Shown here: positions 1-6,264 of the stretch, piece after piece | Numbering within the stretch: the stretch's first letter is position 1 | Layout: every line of letters starts with the position of its first letter | Assembly (NCBI GenBank): GCA_040756715.1 | Contig: JBFLYE010000129.1 | Span: forward strand, 1 to 7,294 | DNA: 7,294 bases | From: a bacterium | GTDB lineage: Bacteria > UBA9089 > UBA9088 | Reading direction: 5' to 3' | Position numbers and translations under genes: made by a program | The notes under the pieces: generated by a model | The model's database searches: none | Seen by the model: the letters and a program-made list of their open reading frames with translations, nothing else | What the model was told of the DNA's origin: nothing

Positions 1-612
1 CCTTATTTTATTCCTTGTATATATAGGCTTTGTGTTTGTTTTGTCAATTATAAAAGGGATGTTATTCTTCGCTAAATATTTCTCAATCTCTTTCCTTTCA
101 ATATCAATCAATGGCCTTATAATTCTAATTCCATCCATCTCCCTTTTTTCTTCTATTCCATAAGGGCTTTCTCCCCTTATGATATGAAATAGGATTGTTT
201 CTATATTATCATCAAGATTGTGCCCTAATGCGATGCTTTTTGCATTTATTTCCTTCGCAACTTTTAAAAAAAAATCATATCTTGCCCTTCTTGCCATCCT
301 TTGTGAATGAATAGGGTTTTCCCATCTTTCAACATAAAGCGCCAGGTTAAGCCTCTCTGCTATGCCTTTAACAAATTCTGCATCTTTCTCCGATTCCTTT
401 CTAAGGCAATGGTTGAAATGGCAGAGGGAAAGAGAAAGAGAAAACCTTTTCTTTAGTGAATAAAGTAGATAAACAAGGGCTGTTGAATCGCAACCACCAG
501 AGGCTCCAATTAAGATGTTATCTCCCTGCGAAACAAGTGTTTCAAGCTCCTTCAAAACCACAAGCCTAATTCTATCTTTTTTCAATTTTAGGTTTGGCTG
601 CTTTAAATTCAT
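1..612 (-). CDS. tilS: tRNA(Ile)-lysidine synthase TilS (partial, C-terminus off the left edge)
   Basis: TilS uses ATP to join lysine to C34 of the CAU-anticodon tRNA-Ile, so that the tRNA reads AUA; it is a cytoplasmic N-type ATP pyrophosphatase. Reading from ATG at 612 gives 204 codons with no stop before the window edge. Visible motifs are the PP-loop SGGCDS (residues 38-43), HFNHCLRKES (65-74), RRARYDFF (108-115), GHNLDDNIET (130-139), IIRPL (164-168) and the D-x-(T/S)-N...Y-x-RN-x-IR block (190-204). These in order are the TilS pattern; the CxxC motifs of TtcA are absent. The C-terminal tRNA-binding part lies outside the window. ATG612 lies inside rsmE (41-nt overlap) and has no clear Shine-Dalgarno. 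TTG at 585 or 555, or GTG at 561, would give a shorter N-terminus closer to the usual length before the PP-loop, so the start is uncertain. The gene is co-directional with rsmE and probably co-transcribed with it. Confidence 0.93.
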   Translation of the reverse strand, partial: MNLKQPNLKLKKDRIRLVVLKELETLVSQGDNILIGASGGCDSTALVYLLYSLKKRFSLSLSLCHFNHCLRKESEKDAEFVKGIAERLNLALYVERWENPIHSQRMARRARYDFFLKVAKEINAKSIALGHNLDDNIETILFHIIRGESPYGIEEKREMDGIRIIRPLIDIERKEIEKYLAKNNIPFIIDKTNTKPIYTRNKIR

Positions 613-1324
613 AAAGGATTGATGAGATAACAAAAAAGGCTGCATATTCTGTTTTTATGATTGCATCCCCTAATGATACAGAAATTCCACCTATTTTTTG
701 AATAGCTTCTATCTCGCTCTTGTCAAATCCACCCTCTGGTCCAATAAAAACAGAGATTTTTTTTGAAGATTTATGGGAGGTAAGAATAGGCTTAAAATGG
801 GTTTTTCTTTCCTCCTCCCAGGGGACAATTATCAAATCATCCCCTTTTATTTCTTCTATTGCTCTATCAAGCGAAAGACAATTGGAAATATGGGGAAGGA
901 GGGAAGAGCCAGAGGTAAGGAATGAGGATTTTGCAATATTCTTAAGCCTTTCAATGTTTTCCTTTTTTGGGATAGACCTTTTTGCAATAAGGGGAATTAT
1001 CCTTTTTATAGAAAATCCTCCCAGCATTTCAACTACCAAATCCATCTTTGGATGCTTTGGAAGAGCCTGGACAAGGGTAATCTCAATGGAGGGAGGCTTT
1101 AATTTTTCCCTTTTTGTAATTTTGACAATACATTCTTTTCTATCTATTTTCTCTATTATCCCTTTAAACCTCCCACATTTTCCATCAAGGATGACAATTG
1201 TGTCTTTTTCTTTAAGCCTTAAAACCTTGATGTGCTTTAGGGTCTCTTTCTCTTTAATAATTGTAATATCCCTTGGTTCTTCTACAAAAAATCTATTTTC
1301 CAATCTCTTATAAAAATACCACAA
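572..1324 (-). CDS. rsmE: RsmE-family 16S rRNA (uracil1498-N3)-methyltransferase, divergent
   Basis: RsmE is a SPOUT (knotted) SAM-dependent methyltransferase that makes m3U1498 in 16S rRNA. The 250-residue frame has the usual family length. It shows the N-terminal RFFV start (11-14) and PUA-like region, the KMDLVVE...PL...RS block (93-117), the knot loop IGPEGGF (194-200) with E204, and a final LG...KTE..A block (218-229). Several usual signature residues differ: the common A-x-EQ-x-x-R stretch reads AKSSFLTSGS (131-140), and the LGxRILRxETA knot motif reads LGDAIIKTEYAA. It is therefore either a divergent RsmE or a paralogue with altered activity. There is no ATG. The longest frame starts at TTG 1324, but TTG 1303 would begin MENRFFV, which matches the family N-terminus better and sits just after a candidate promoter. 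tilS follows with an overlap, suggesting a two-gene RNA-modification operon. Confidence 0.88.
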   Translation of the reverse strand: MWYFYKRLENRFFVEEPRDITIIKEKETLKHIKVLRLKEKDTIVILDGKCGRFKGIIEKIDRKECIVKITKREKLKPPSIEITLVQALPKHPKMDLVVEMLGGFSIKRIIPLIAKRSIPKKENIERLKNIAKSSFLTSGSSLLPHISNCLSLDRAIEEIKGDDLIIVPWEEERKTHFKPILTSHKSSKKISVFIGPEGGFDKSEIEAIQKIGGISVSLGDAIIKTEYAAFFVISSILYEFKAAKPKIEKR

Positions 1325-1357
1325 GGTGAAAAAAAGGTCAAGTTTAAAGTTATACCA
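1313..1357 (-). promoter_or_regulatory. Candidate rsmE-tilS promoter(s)
   Basis: Two weak possibilities overlap here on the minus strand. One is TTGACC (1341-1336), 17 nt, then TATTTT (1318-1313), which would start transcription next to the TTG at 1303. The other is an extended -10, TGGTATAAC (1357-1349), with no good -35, which would leave a short leader before TTG 1324. Neither is strong; the region must drive rsmE because the neighbouring gene is divergent. Confidence 0.3.
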
Positions 1358-1398
1358 TTTTACTCGCCTTGTTTTGCTATTTGAATTTAATAAGAACC

Positions 1399-1427
1399 TT
1401 TACAAAATACATTACATTTTCTATACT
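1399..1427 (+). promoter_or_regulatory. Sigma70-type promoter for pilT, predicted leaderless transcript
   Basis: TTTACA (1399-1404) and TATACT (1422-1427) each match the sigma70 consensus at 5 of 6 positions and are separated by the ideal 17 nt. Only 6 nt lie between the -10 box and the pilT ATG at 1434, so the expected start of transcription falls on or beside the A of the ATG. No Shine-Dalgarno precedes the ATG, which fits a leaderless message. Confidence 0.65.
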
Positions 1428-1433
1428 TAATCT

Positions 1434-2639
1434 ATGCCTGAAGAATCTATAGAAGAGCTTTTAGCCCTTATGGTTGAGGCAAAGGCATCAGACCTTTTTA
1501 TTAAGGTGGGAAGCCCTCCAACCATAAGGGTTGCAGGAAGGCTTGTTAACTTACAATCTGAAAAATGGAAGGAAAGGAGGCTTACTCCACAAGAAACAGA
1601 AAGCTTTGCATATTCTGTAATGAATGAAAAGCAGAGAAAGAATTTTGAAGAGAAGATGGAGCAAGACCTTGCCTATTCTGCCTCTGGCTTAGGAAGGTTT
1701 AGAATCAATATATTTAGGCAGAGAAACTCAATAGCTATGGCATTAAGGCTTGTTCCTTTTAACATCCCGCCATTTGAAGATTTAAATCTTCCCGAGGTCA
1801 TAAGGGAGCTTTCTGAAACCGAAAGGGGAATAATTATAGTAACCGGTGTAACCGGCTCGGGAAAATCAACCACCCTTGCTTCTATGGTAGACCATATAAA
1901 CAAACAAAGGAGGTGCCATATTGTAACCATTGAAGATCCTATAGAATTTCTCCACAGGGATAATCTTTCCATTGTCAATCAAAGGGAGGTTGAGATGGAT
2001 ACCCTATCATTTAATGATGCCTTAATCCATGTGGTCAGACAGAATCCAGATGTAATAATGGTGGGTGAAATGAGGGATATAACAAGTCTTCAGGCGGCTT
2101 TATCTGCGGCTGAAACAGGACACTTTGTCCTTACCACAATGCACACTTTGGATGCAACCCAGACATTGGAGAGGATAATAAACTTCTTTCCACCCTATCA
2201 GCATAACCAAATAAGGATGCAGCTTGTTCTCTGCCTTAAGGCAATTATTTCCTTAAGGCTTCTTCCAAGGTGTGATATAGAGGGAAGGGTCCCCGCCTGT
2301 GAGATCTTGGTTGCTACACCATTTATTAAGAAGCTTATTGAGGAAAATAAGATCTCTCAGATTCCAACAGCTATTGCAGACGGCGATTTTTATGGAATGC
2401 AAACATTTAATCAATCTTTAATAAGCCTTTATCAAAGGGGAATGGTAAGCTATGACGATGCCCTCTCTGCCTCAACGAATCCTGAGGAGTTTAAGCTAAA
2501 TATAAGGGGGATATACTCTGGAAAGGATGTAATTATGGAGGAATATATACCAAAAGAAGAAGAAATTTTAAGTAAGGAAGAGGTTAAACAGAAACCTCCC
2601 TCCAGCATTTTAAAAACAAAAGACCAATTTTCATTGTAA
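1434..2639 (+). CDS. pilT: Type IV pilus retraction ATPase PilT/PilU family
   Basis: This is a cytoplasmic hexameric secretion ATPase that powers type IV pilus retraction (twitching, surface sensing, DNA uptake). The 401 residues contain the Walker A GVTGSGKST (138-146), Asp box IEDPIEF (166-172), Walker B DVIMVGEMRD (206-215) and His box TGHFVLTTMHT (228-238). A degenerate AIRNLIRE-like stretch (about 297-304) and the GMQTFNQSL...GMVSYDDAL...F.L.IRG tail (321-359) follow; these place it in PilT/PilU rather than the larger extension ATPase PilB, whose long N-terminal domain is missing. All nucleotide-site motifs are intact. Residues 365-401 form a charged, Lys/Glu-rich tail beyond the usual PilT end, somewhat as in PilU. 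No other pilus gene is in the window. It is the first gene of a plus-strand group, directly behind a strong promoter with almost no leader. The next gene begins 57 nt after its stop. Confidence 0.94.
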   Translation: MPEESIEELLALMVEAKASDLFIKVGSPPTIRVAGRLVNLQSEKWKERRLTPQETESFAYSVMNEKQRKNFEEKMEQDLAYSASGLGRFRINIFRQRNSIAMALRLVPFNIPPFEDLNLPEVIRELSETERGIIIVTGVTGSGKSTTLASMVDHINKQRRCHIVTIEDPIEFLHRDNLSIVNQREVEMDTLSFNDALIHVVRQNPDVIMVGEMRDITSLQAALSAAETGHFVLTTMHTLDATQTLERIINFFPPYQHNQIRMQLVLCLKAIISLRLLPRCDIEGRVPACEILVATPFIKKLIEENKISQIPTAIADGDFYGMQTFNQSLISLYQRGMVSYDDALSASTNPEEFKLNIRGIYSGKDVIMEEYIPKEEEILSKEEVKQKPPSSILKTKDQFSL

Positions 2640-2696
2640 TCTGTGGTTATCAAGTAAACTCCGTATTAAGGAGCTAAACACATACCAATTTACCTT

Positions 2697-4091
2697 ATGA
2701 AAATAAAGGTTTTAATTGCTATTGCCTGGCTTATTGTAATGACCTTTCTTTTAAAAAAGGAGGGGTTTTTTTCAAAAGAGTATAGCCTTACATATTATGA
2801 TATTTTTGGAAAGAAAGACCCTTACAGAGAAGAATACCTTGGAATCTATCTTGATAATGAAAAGATTGGCTTCTCAAAGAGCTATATTGATGCATATTCC
2901 TTTCCAGGCAATAGGGTTGGATTCAGCATATCCAATGAAACAAGGTTATTTGTCAAGGCATTTGGAGAAAGAAGCTCTATCAATATCACCACAGAGGTTT
3001 TAATTGATGATAAATACAGGCTTTCCTCATTTTCTTCTCTTCTTTCCTCAGAGCAATACAAGATAGAAGCAAAGGGAGAGAGGGTAAATAACAAAATAAT
3101 CGCCTCCCTTTATTCGGGAGGAAACCTGGTAGGTAAGATGGAATACAAAGAGAAGGATTTTATTTCAAGCTTTGTTCCAACATTGCCCGAGCTCTCTGAG
3201 GGGAGGGTTTATTGTTTAAAAAGCTTTGACCCATTTGGGATAATGGGGAATGAAAAAATAACCCTTAAGGTTTTAAAGAAAACAACAATAATGTTCGATG
3301 ATGAGCTTTATGAGACATATCCCATTGTTATTTCATATCAAAGTATTAAAGCAAAGCTTTATGCTACAAGGGATGGGAGAATATTGAAGGCATATCTTCC
3401 TCAAGGTTTCATAGCGAAGAGGGAGGATAAAAAAAAAGAAGATATGGTCAAATTCTCATATCCAGATATCTCAAGGCTTTCCTCTATACCATCAAATAGG
3501 ATAATAAAAGAGCCAAGAAAGGTTTCCTATTTTAAGATAAAGATGGATAAAAAGGTTCTTGTGATAAAGAAGGATGCCTTTCCAGAGATACCCTACACAC
3601 TTCCCATCAAGGAATATAAAGAATGGACAAAAGAGACAGCCTTTGTTCAGGCAAATGACAAAAGGATTATAGAAAAGGCAAAAGAGATTGTGGGTAAAGA
3701 AAAAAATAGCCAGAAAGCCTCAATTTTGATTATGGAATGGGTTTATACTACCCTTTCCCAAAAGCCAGCATTTAGCCTTCCCTCTGCCATTGAGGTTTTA
3801 AAAAACAAGAGAGGTGATTGCAATGAGCATACAATATTATTTACAGCTCTCTGCAGGTCTATTGGAATCCCAACCAAGATGGTGGTTGGCTTGTCCTATT
3901 CTGACAAAAGGTTTTATTACCACGCCTGGGCTAAGGTATTCTGTGGGAAATGGGTATCAATGGATCCAACATTCAACCAGGCACCAACAGATGCAACACA
4001 CATTCCTTTGATAGAAGGAGACATAGGAGAGCAGATTGGATTGTTGGGATATATAGGGAATGTAAAGATAGAGGTGTTGGAATATGATTAA
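2697..4091 (+). CDS. Membrane-anchored protein with C-terminal transglutaminase-like domain
   Basis: The N-terminus (MKIK, then a hydrophobic stretch at about 5-19, then KK) looks like an uncleaved signal anchor, so the rest should lie outside the cytoplasmic membrane. Residues about 45-300 look beta-rich and I do not recognise the domain. Residues about 320-430 form a transglutaminase-like (papain-fold) domain with a complete catalytic triad: C375 in RGDCNEH, H409 in YYHAWAKV and D423 in MDPTFN. Such domains in bacteria are usually cysteine peptidases or amide-processing enzymes; the substrate cannot be read from sequence. The stop overlaps the next gene, an ABC ATPase, by 8 nt, so the two are very likely translated together. 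ATG 2697 is the only good start: an in-frame TAA lies at 2667, and the AAGGAG at 2668-2673 is 23 nt away, too far to be its ribosome site. The function is unknown; a cell-envelope role with the ABC system is an inference. Confidence 0.88.
   Translation: MKIKVLIAIAWLIVMTFLLKKEGFFSKEYSLTYYDIFGKKDPYREEYLGIYLDNEKIGFSKSYIDAYSFPGNRVGFSISNETRLFVKAFGERSSINITTEVLIDDKYRLSSFSSLLSSEQYKIEAKGERVNNKIIASLYSGGNLVGKMEYKEKDFISSFVPTLPELSEGRVYCLKSFDPFGIMGNEKITLKVLKKTTIMFDDELYETYPIVISYQSIKAKLYATRDGRILKAYLPQGFIAKREDKKKEDMVKFSYPDISRLSSIPSNRIIKEPRKVSYFKIKMDKKVLVIKKDAFPEIPYTLPIKEYKEWTKETAFVQANDKRIIEKAKEIVGKEKNSQKASILIMEWVYTTLSQKPAFSLPSAIEVLKNKRGDCNEHTILFTALCRSIGIPTKMVVGLSYSDKRFYYHAWAKVFCGKWVSMDPTFNQAPTDATHIPLIEGDIGEQIGLLGYIGNVKIEVLEYD
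4071..4076 (+). promoter_or_regulatory. Shine-Dalgarno site of the ABC ATPase gene
   Basis: GAGGTG lies 7 nt before the ATG at 4084, inside the end of the upstream transglutaminase-like gene. It is the clearest ribosome binding site in the window and fixes the start of the overlapping gene. It contrasts with the apparently leaderless pilT start. Confidence 0.6.
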
Positions 4092-4782
4092 ATTAGAGAA
4101 TCTATCAAAGACATTTGGGAATGTAAGGGCAGTTGATAACATAAGCCTCAAGATAAAAGAGGGAGAATTTTTTTGCCTCTTAGGTCCAAATGGTGCGGGG
4201 AAGACAACAACCTTAAAGCTTATTACAGGCTTGCTTAAACCATCAGGTGGAAAAATTACCATAGGTGGATATGACATAAACAAGGAGCCTATTGCTGCAA
4301 AGAGGCTATTGGGCTATATTCCAGACATTCCATTTCTCTATGACAAGTTAACCCCAAGGGAGTTTTTAAGCTTTATCAAGGATTTATATGAAGTAGATAA
4401 TAGCGGCGATGAACTTCTTTCCCTATTTGAAATATCAGATTATAAGGATACATTGATTGAGGAGTTTTCCCATGGAATGAAACAGAGGATATGCTTTTGT
4501 GCAATGCTTTTACACAATCCATCCTATATTGTGATTGATGAACCTATGGTTGGACTTGACCCAAAATCCATACACCTTGTAAAAAAGATATTGAAGGAAA
4601 GGACAAAAATGGGTGCAGCGGTTATCTTATCCACGCATCAATTATCTTTGGCAGAGGAGCTTTCCGATAGGATTTCTATTATCCATAAAGGAAAAATCAT
4701 TGCAGAAGGCTCGCCCCTATTCCTTAAGGACCTGCAAAAGAAGGAAAGCCTTGAGGAGGCATTCCTTGAGATTACAAAATAA
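4084..4782 (+). CDS. ABC transporter ATP-binding protein (ABC-2/EcsA-like class)
   Basis: This is the ATPase subunit of an ABC transporter, 232 residues, the normal size for a stand-alone nucleotide-binding domain. It has Walker A GPNGAGKTT (34-42), signature FSHGMKQR (128-135, in place of LSGGQ-R as is common in ABC-2-type exporters), Walker B YIVIDEP (148-154), D-loop GLDP (157-160) and switch His185 in STH. The Q-loop position reads IPDIP with Asp81 instead of Gln; similar replacements occur in EcsA/ABC-2-like ATPases. The best guess is an exporter or envelope-remodelling system. No permease is present: the next gene is convergent. The partner must be encoded elsewhere, or the upstream membrane-anchored transglutaminase-like protein is functionally tied to it. 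The start is supported by a good Shine-Dalgarno and an 8-nt overlap with that gene. The 3' end overlaps convergent larE by 11 nt. Confidence 0.93.
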   Translation: MIKLENLSKTFGNVRAVDNISLKIKEGEFFCLLGPNGAGKTTTLKLITGLLKPSGGKITIGGYDINKEPIAAKRLLGYIPDIPFLYDKLTPREFLSFIKDLYEVDNSGDELLSLFEISDYKDTLIEEFSHGMKQRICFCAMLLHNPSYIVIDEPMVGLDPKSIHLVKKILKERTKMGAAVILSTHQLSLAEELSDRISIIHKGKIIAEGSPLFLKDLQKKESLEEAFLEITK

Positions 4783-5563
4783 TCTCATTCATACTTCCTG
4801 TCCTGTATCCAGTAAGGTCAAGGGTTATATAAGAAAATCCAAATGCCTTAAGATTTTTTGAAATCTCATCCTTTAGCCTTAAAGCCTTTTTCATCTCTTT
4901 TTTTTCTAGCTCTATCCTTGCAATGCTATTGTGAGACCTTACCCTTAATTGTTTAAAACCAAGGCTTAATAAAAATTCCTCTGACAAGGCTACCCTTTTT
5001 AATTTCTCTTTTGTTATTTTCTCTCCATAGGGAAACCTTGAGGCAAGGCAGGCAAACCCTGGTTTATTCCAGGTAGAAAGCTTAAGCTTTTTTGAAAGGG
5101 TTCTAATCTCCTGCTTGGTAAGCTTTGTCTCTTTTAAAGGGCTTCTTACTCCAAATTCCTCTTGTGCTTTTATGCCTGGTCTAAAATCATTTGTATCATC
5201 AAAGTTTGTCCCATCAATGACATAATTTAATTCCCTCTCTTTGGCAATATCTTTAAGCCTTAAAAATAACCCTCTTTTACAAAAGTAGCACCTCTGGGTT
5301 GAATTTTCTATAAATTTTGGGTCTTCTAGCTCATCTGTTTCGATTACCAAATATTCTACCCCAAAATTCTCTGCATTTATTTTAGCTTGTTCTGTTTCCT
5401 TTCTAGGATACAATGGAGAGCTTGCTATAACAGCAAGTGCATTTTTGCATTCCTTGCTTGCAAGATAAAGAAGAAGGGTTGAATCAACGCCACCTGAATA
5501 AGCAATCAAAACCCCCTCCATTTTTTGCAAGACCTCTTTTAGATGCTTTAACTTATTTTGCAT
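4772..5563 (-). CDS. larE: LarE-type ATP-dependent sulfur transferase, three-cysteine (Fe-S) class
   Basis: LarE adds sulfur to the pyridinium dicarboxylate precursor of the nickel-pincer nucleotide cofactor, first activating it with ATP. The 263 residues match the family in length and motifs: PP-loop SGGVDS (23-28), DGTN (117-120), RPG and VRSPL (128-143), WNKPGFACLASRFPYG (165-180) and the closing LTGYRTGSMNE (250-260). C172, in ACLASR, corresponds to the sulfur-donating cysteine region. C92 and C95 in RCYFCK give the extra pair seen in LarE homologues that carry a [4Fe-4S] cluster on three cysteines, so this copy is predicted to be of the catalytic cluster type rather than the sacrificial type. 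No larA, larB or larC is in the window, so the true product is not certain; related PP-loop proteins with other sulfur-transfer roles are possible. It has its own promoter upstream and an ATG start with little Shine-Dalgarno support. Confidence 0.88.
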   Translation of the reverse strand: MQNKLKHLKEVLQKMEGVLIAYSGGVDSTLLLYLASKECKNALAVIASSPLYPRKETEQAKINAENFGVEYLVIETDELEDPKFIENSTQRCYFCKRGLFLRLKDIAKERELNYVIDGTNFDDTNDFRPGIKAQEEFGVRSPLKETKLTKQEIRTLSKKLKLSTWNKPGFACLASRFPYGEKITKEKLKRVALSEEFLLSLGFKQLRVRSHNSIARIELEKKEMKKALRLKDEISKNLKAFGFSYITLDLTGYRTGSMNEIIL

Positions 5564-5593
5564 TTATTCCAAGCCCGATCTTTTTTACCAAAA

Positions 5594-5623
5594 ATTATAG
5601 GAAGCATAAGGTGTAAAAATCAA
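5594..5623 (-). promoter_or_regulatory. Sigma70-type promoter for larE
   Basis: On the minus strand TTGATT (5623-5618), an 18-nt spacer and a perfect TATAAT (5599-5594) precede larE. The expected leader is about 23 nt. The promoter lies in the 99-nt gap after the membrane Fe-S gene, so larE can be expressed independently of it. Confidence 0.6.
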
Positions 5624-5662
5624 ACTGTTTATGCATTTAAACTCTTAGTTTGTGTTTAGCTA

Positions 5663-6211
5663 TTATTGATTTCTTAATTCCCCTCTTCCAGAGGGGTGTC
5701 TGCCGAAGGCAGAGAGGGTGTTTAATCTAAAAATGGAAAGAATGAAACCAATTGGACATAAAGAAAGGCACCAATATCTAGCTTTAAATGAGGAGAGAAA
5801 CAAAAATATTCCAAAAAGGGGAAGAATCCAGTAGTAACAGGAAGGAAAGAAAGAGGTATCAAGGTCAAAACAAAGGACTAATATAAAAGCAAGGAATGCA
5901 TATTTTATGTAAGGATTTGAATAAAGCCTTATATCAGGACCAGAGATTTTTCTTGAGATATTGTTTGTTATATCCTGGATTGTTCCCGCTGGGCAGAGAA
6001 ATCTGCAAAATAGCCTTCCAAAAAGACTTAGGGGAATTGCAATATAAAGAATAGGGTTTCTTAAGGTTTTCGCAGGGCAATATAAAAGGTTACATCCTGA
6101 GCAGGCAATCCAAGGAAGAGAATATGGGCAAAATTTTATGGGAATAAGAATGGGAAAGAGAAGAATAAGGGAGATAAGTTTTATTATCCTTCTGATAATG
6201 GAGAGCTTCAT
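5663..6211 (-). CDS. Membrane 4Fe-4S protein, NapH/Fer4_5-like, with repeat-derived C-terminus
   Basis: The 182 residues contain about four hydrophobic segments (about 10-27, 53-67, 103-117 and 127-141) and two CxxxCP motifs of the Fer4_5 type: GRLFCRFLCPAG (65-76) and ARYWCLSLCPIG (144-155). A further cysteine cluster (C28, C37, C40, C45) lies near the N-terminus. Proteins of this kind (NapH, NosR C-terminal half, CcoG-like) pass electrons at the membrane. The usual next part, a ferredoxin-like domain with CxxCxxCxxxCP, is missing. Instead residues about 164-182 are translated from a double-hairpin repeat, so the native end was probably lost or replaced. No coding remnant is visible downstream. 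It follows the DUF5989-like gene by 53 nt with no clear Shine-Dalgarno; a weak TTGTCC (6257-6252) and TATACA (6236-6231) with only 15 nt between them is not convincing as a promoter. Its electron partners are unknown. Confidence 0.78.
   Translation of the reverse strand: MKLSIIRRIIKLISLILLFPILIPIKFCPYSLPWIACSGCNLLYCPAKTLRNPILYIAIPLSLFGRLFCRFLCPAGTIQDITNNISRKISGPDIRLYSNPYIKYAFLAFILVLCFDLDTSFFPSCYYWILPLFGIFLFLSSFKARYWCLSLCPIGFILSIFRLNTLSAFGRHPSGRGELRNQ
5674..5725. repeat. TTAA-flanked double-hairpin palindromic repeat
   Basis: Between TTAA at 5674-5677 and TTAA at 5722-5725 lie two perfect hairpins. CCCCTCT (5680-5686) pairs with AGAGGGG (5690-5696) across a 3-nt loop, and TCTGCC (5699-5704) pairs with GGCAGA (5708-5713) across a GAA loop. 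CCCTCT (5681-5686) can alternatively pair with AGAGGG (5713-5718), enclosing the second hairpin. The stretch is much more GC-rich than its surroundings. It looks like a small dispersed (MITE/REP-like) element, though only one copy is in the window. It is read through by the membrane Fe-S gene, where it encodes a tail containing FGRHPSGRGELRN. There is no T-tract, so it is not a standard rho-independent terminator. Confidence 0.6.
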
Positions 6212-6264
6212 TGCGTTATAAAGTTTATAGTGTATAAAGATTTAATAATTCGGACAAAATTTTA

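Noticed and set aside
720-1313. A 197-codon plus-strand frame opposite rsmE
   Set aside because: It is the complement of a clear RsmE coding frame, has no recognisable motif and lacks a ribosome site.
2231-2268. Two CCTTAAGG palindromes close together
   Set aside because: They arise from Leu-Lys/Leu-Arg codons (CTT, AAG, AGG) in pilT; the same words occur in all genes here.
2668-2673. AAGGAG as ribosome site for the transglutaminase-like gene
   Set aside because: It is 23 nt from the ATG at 2697, and no alternative ATG, GTG or TTG in frame lies at a suitable distance.
3957-4283. Minus-strand frame across the transglutaminase/ABC junction
   Set aside because: It lies opposite two well-supported genes and its protein has no domain pattern.
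5680-5713. Rho-independent terminator for the membrane Fe-S gene
   Set aside because: The hairpins lie inside the reading frame and no T-tract follows on either strand.
6231-6257. Promoter for the membrane Fe-S gene (TTGTCC and TATACA)
   Set aside because: The 15-nt spacer and poor -35 match are not better than chance in such AT-rich DNA.
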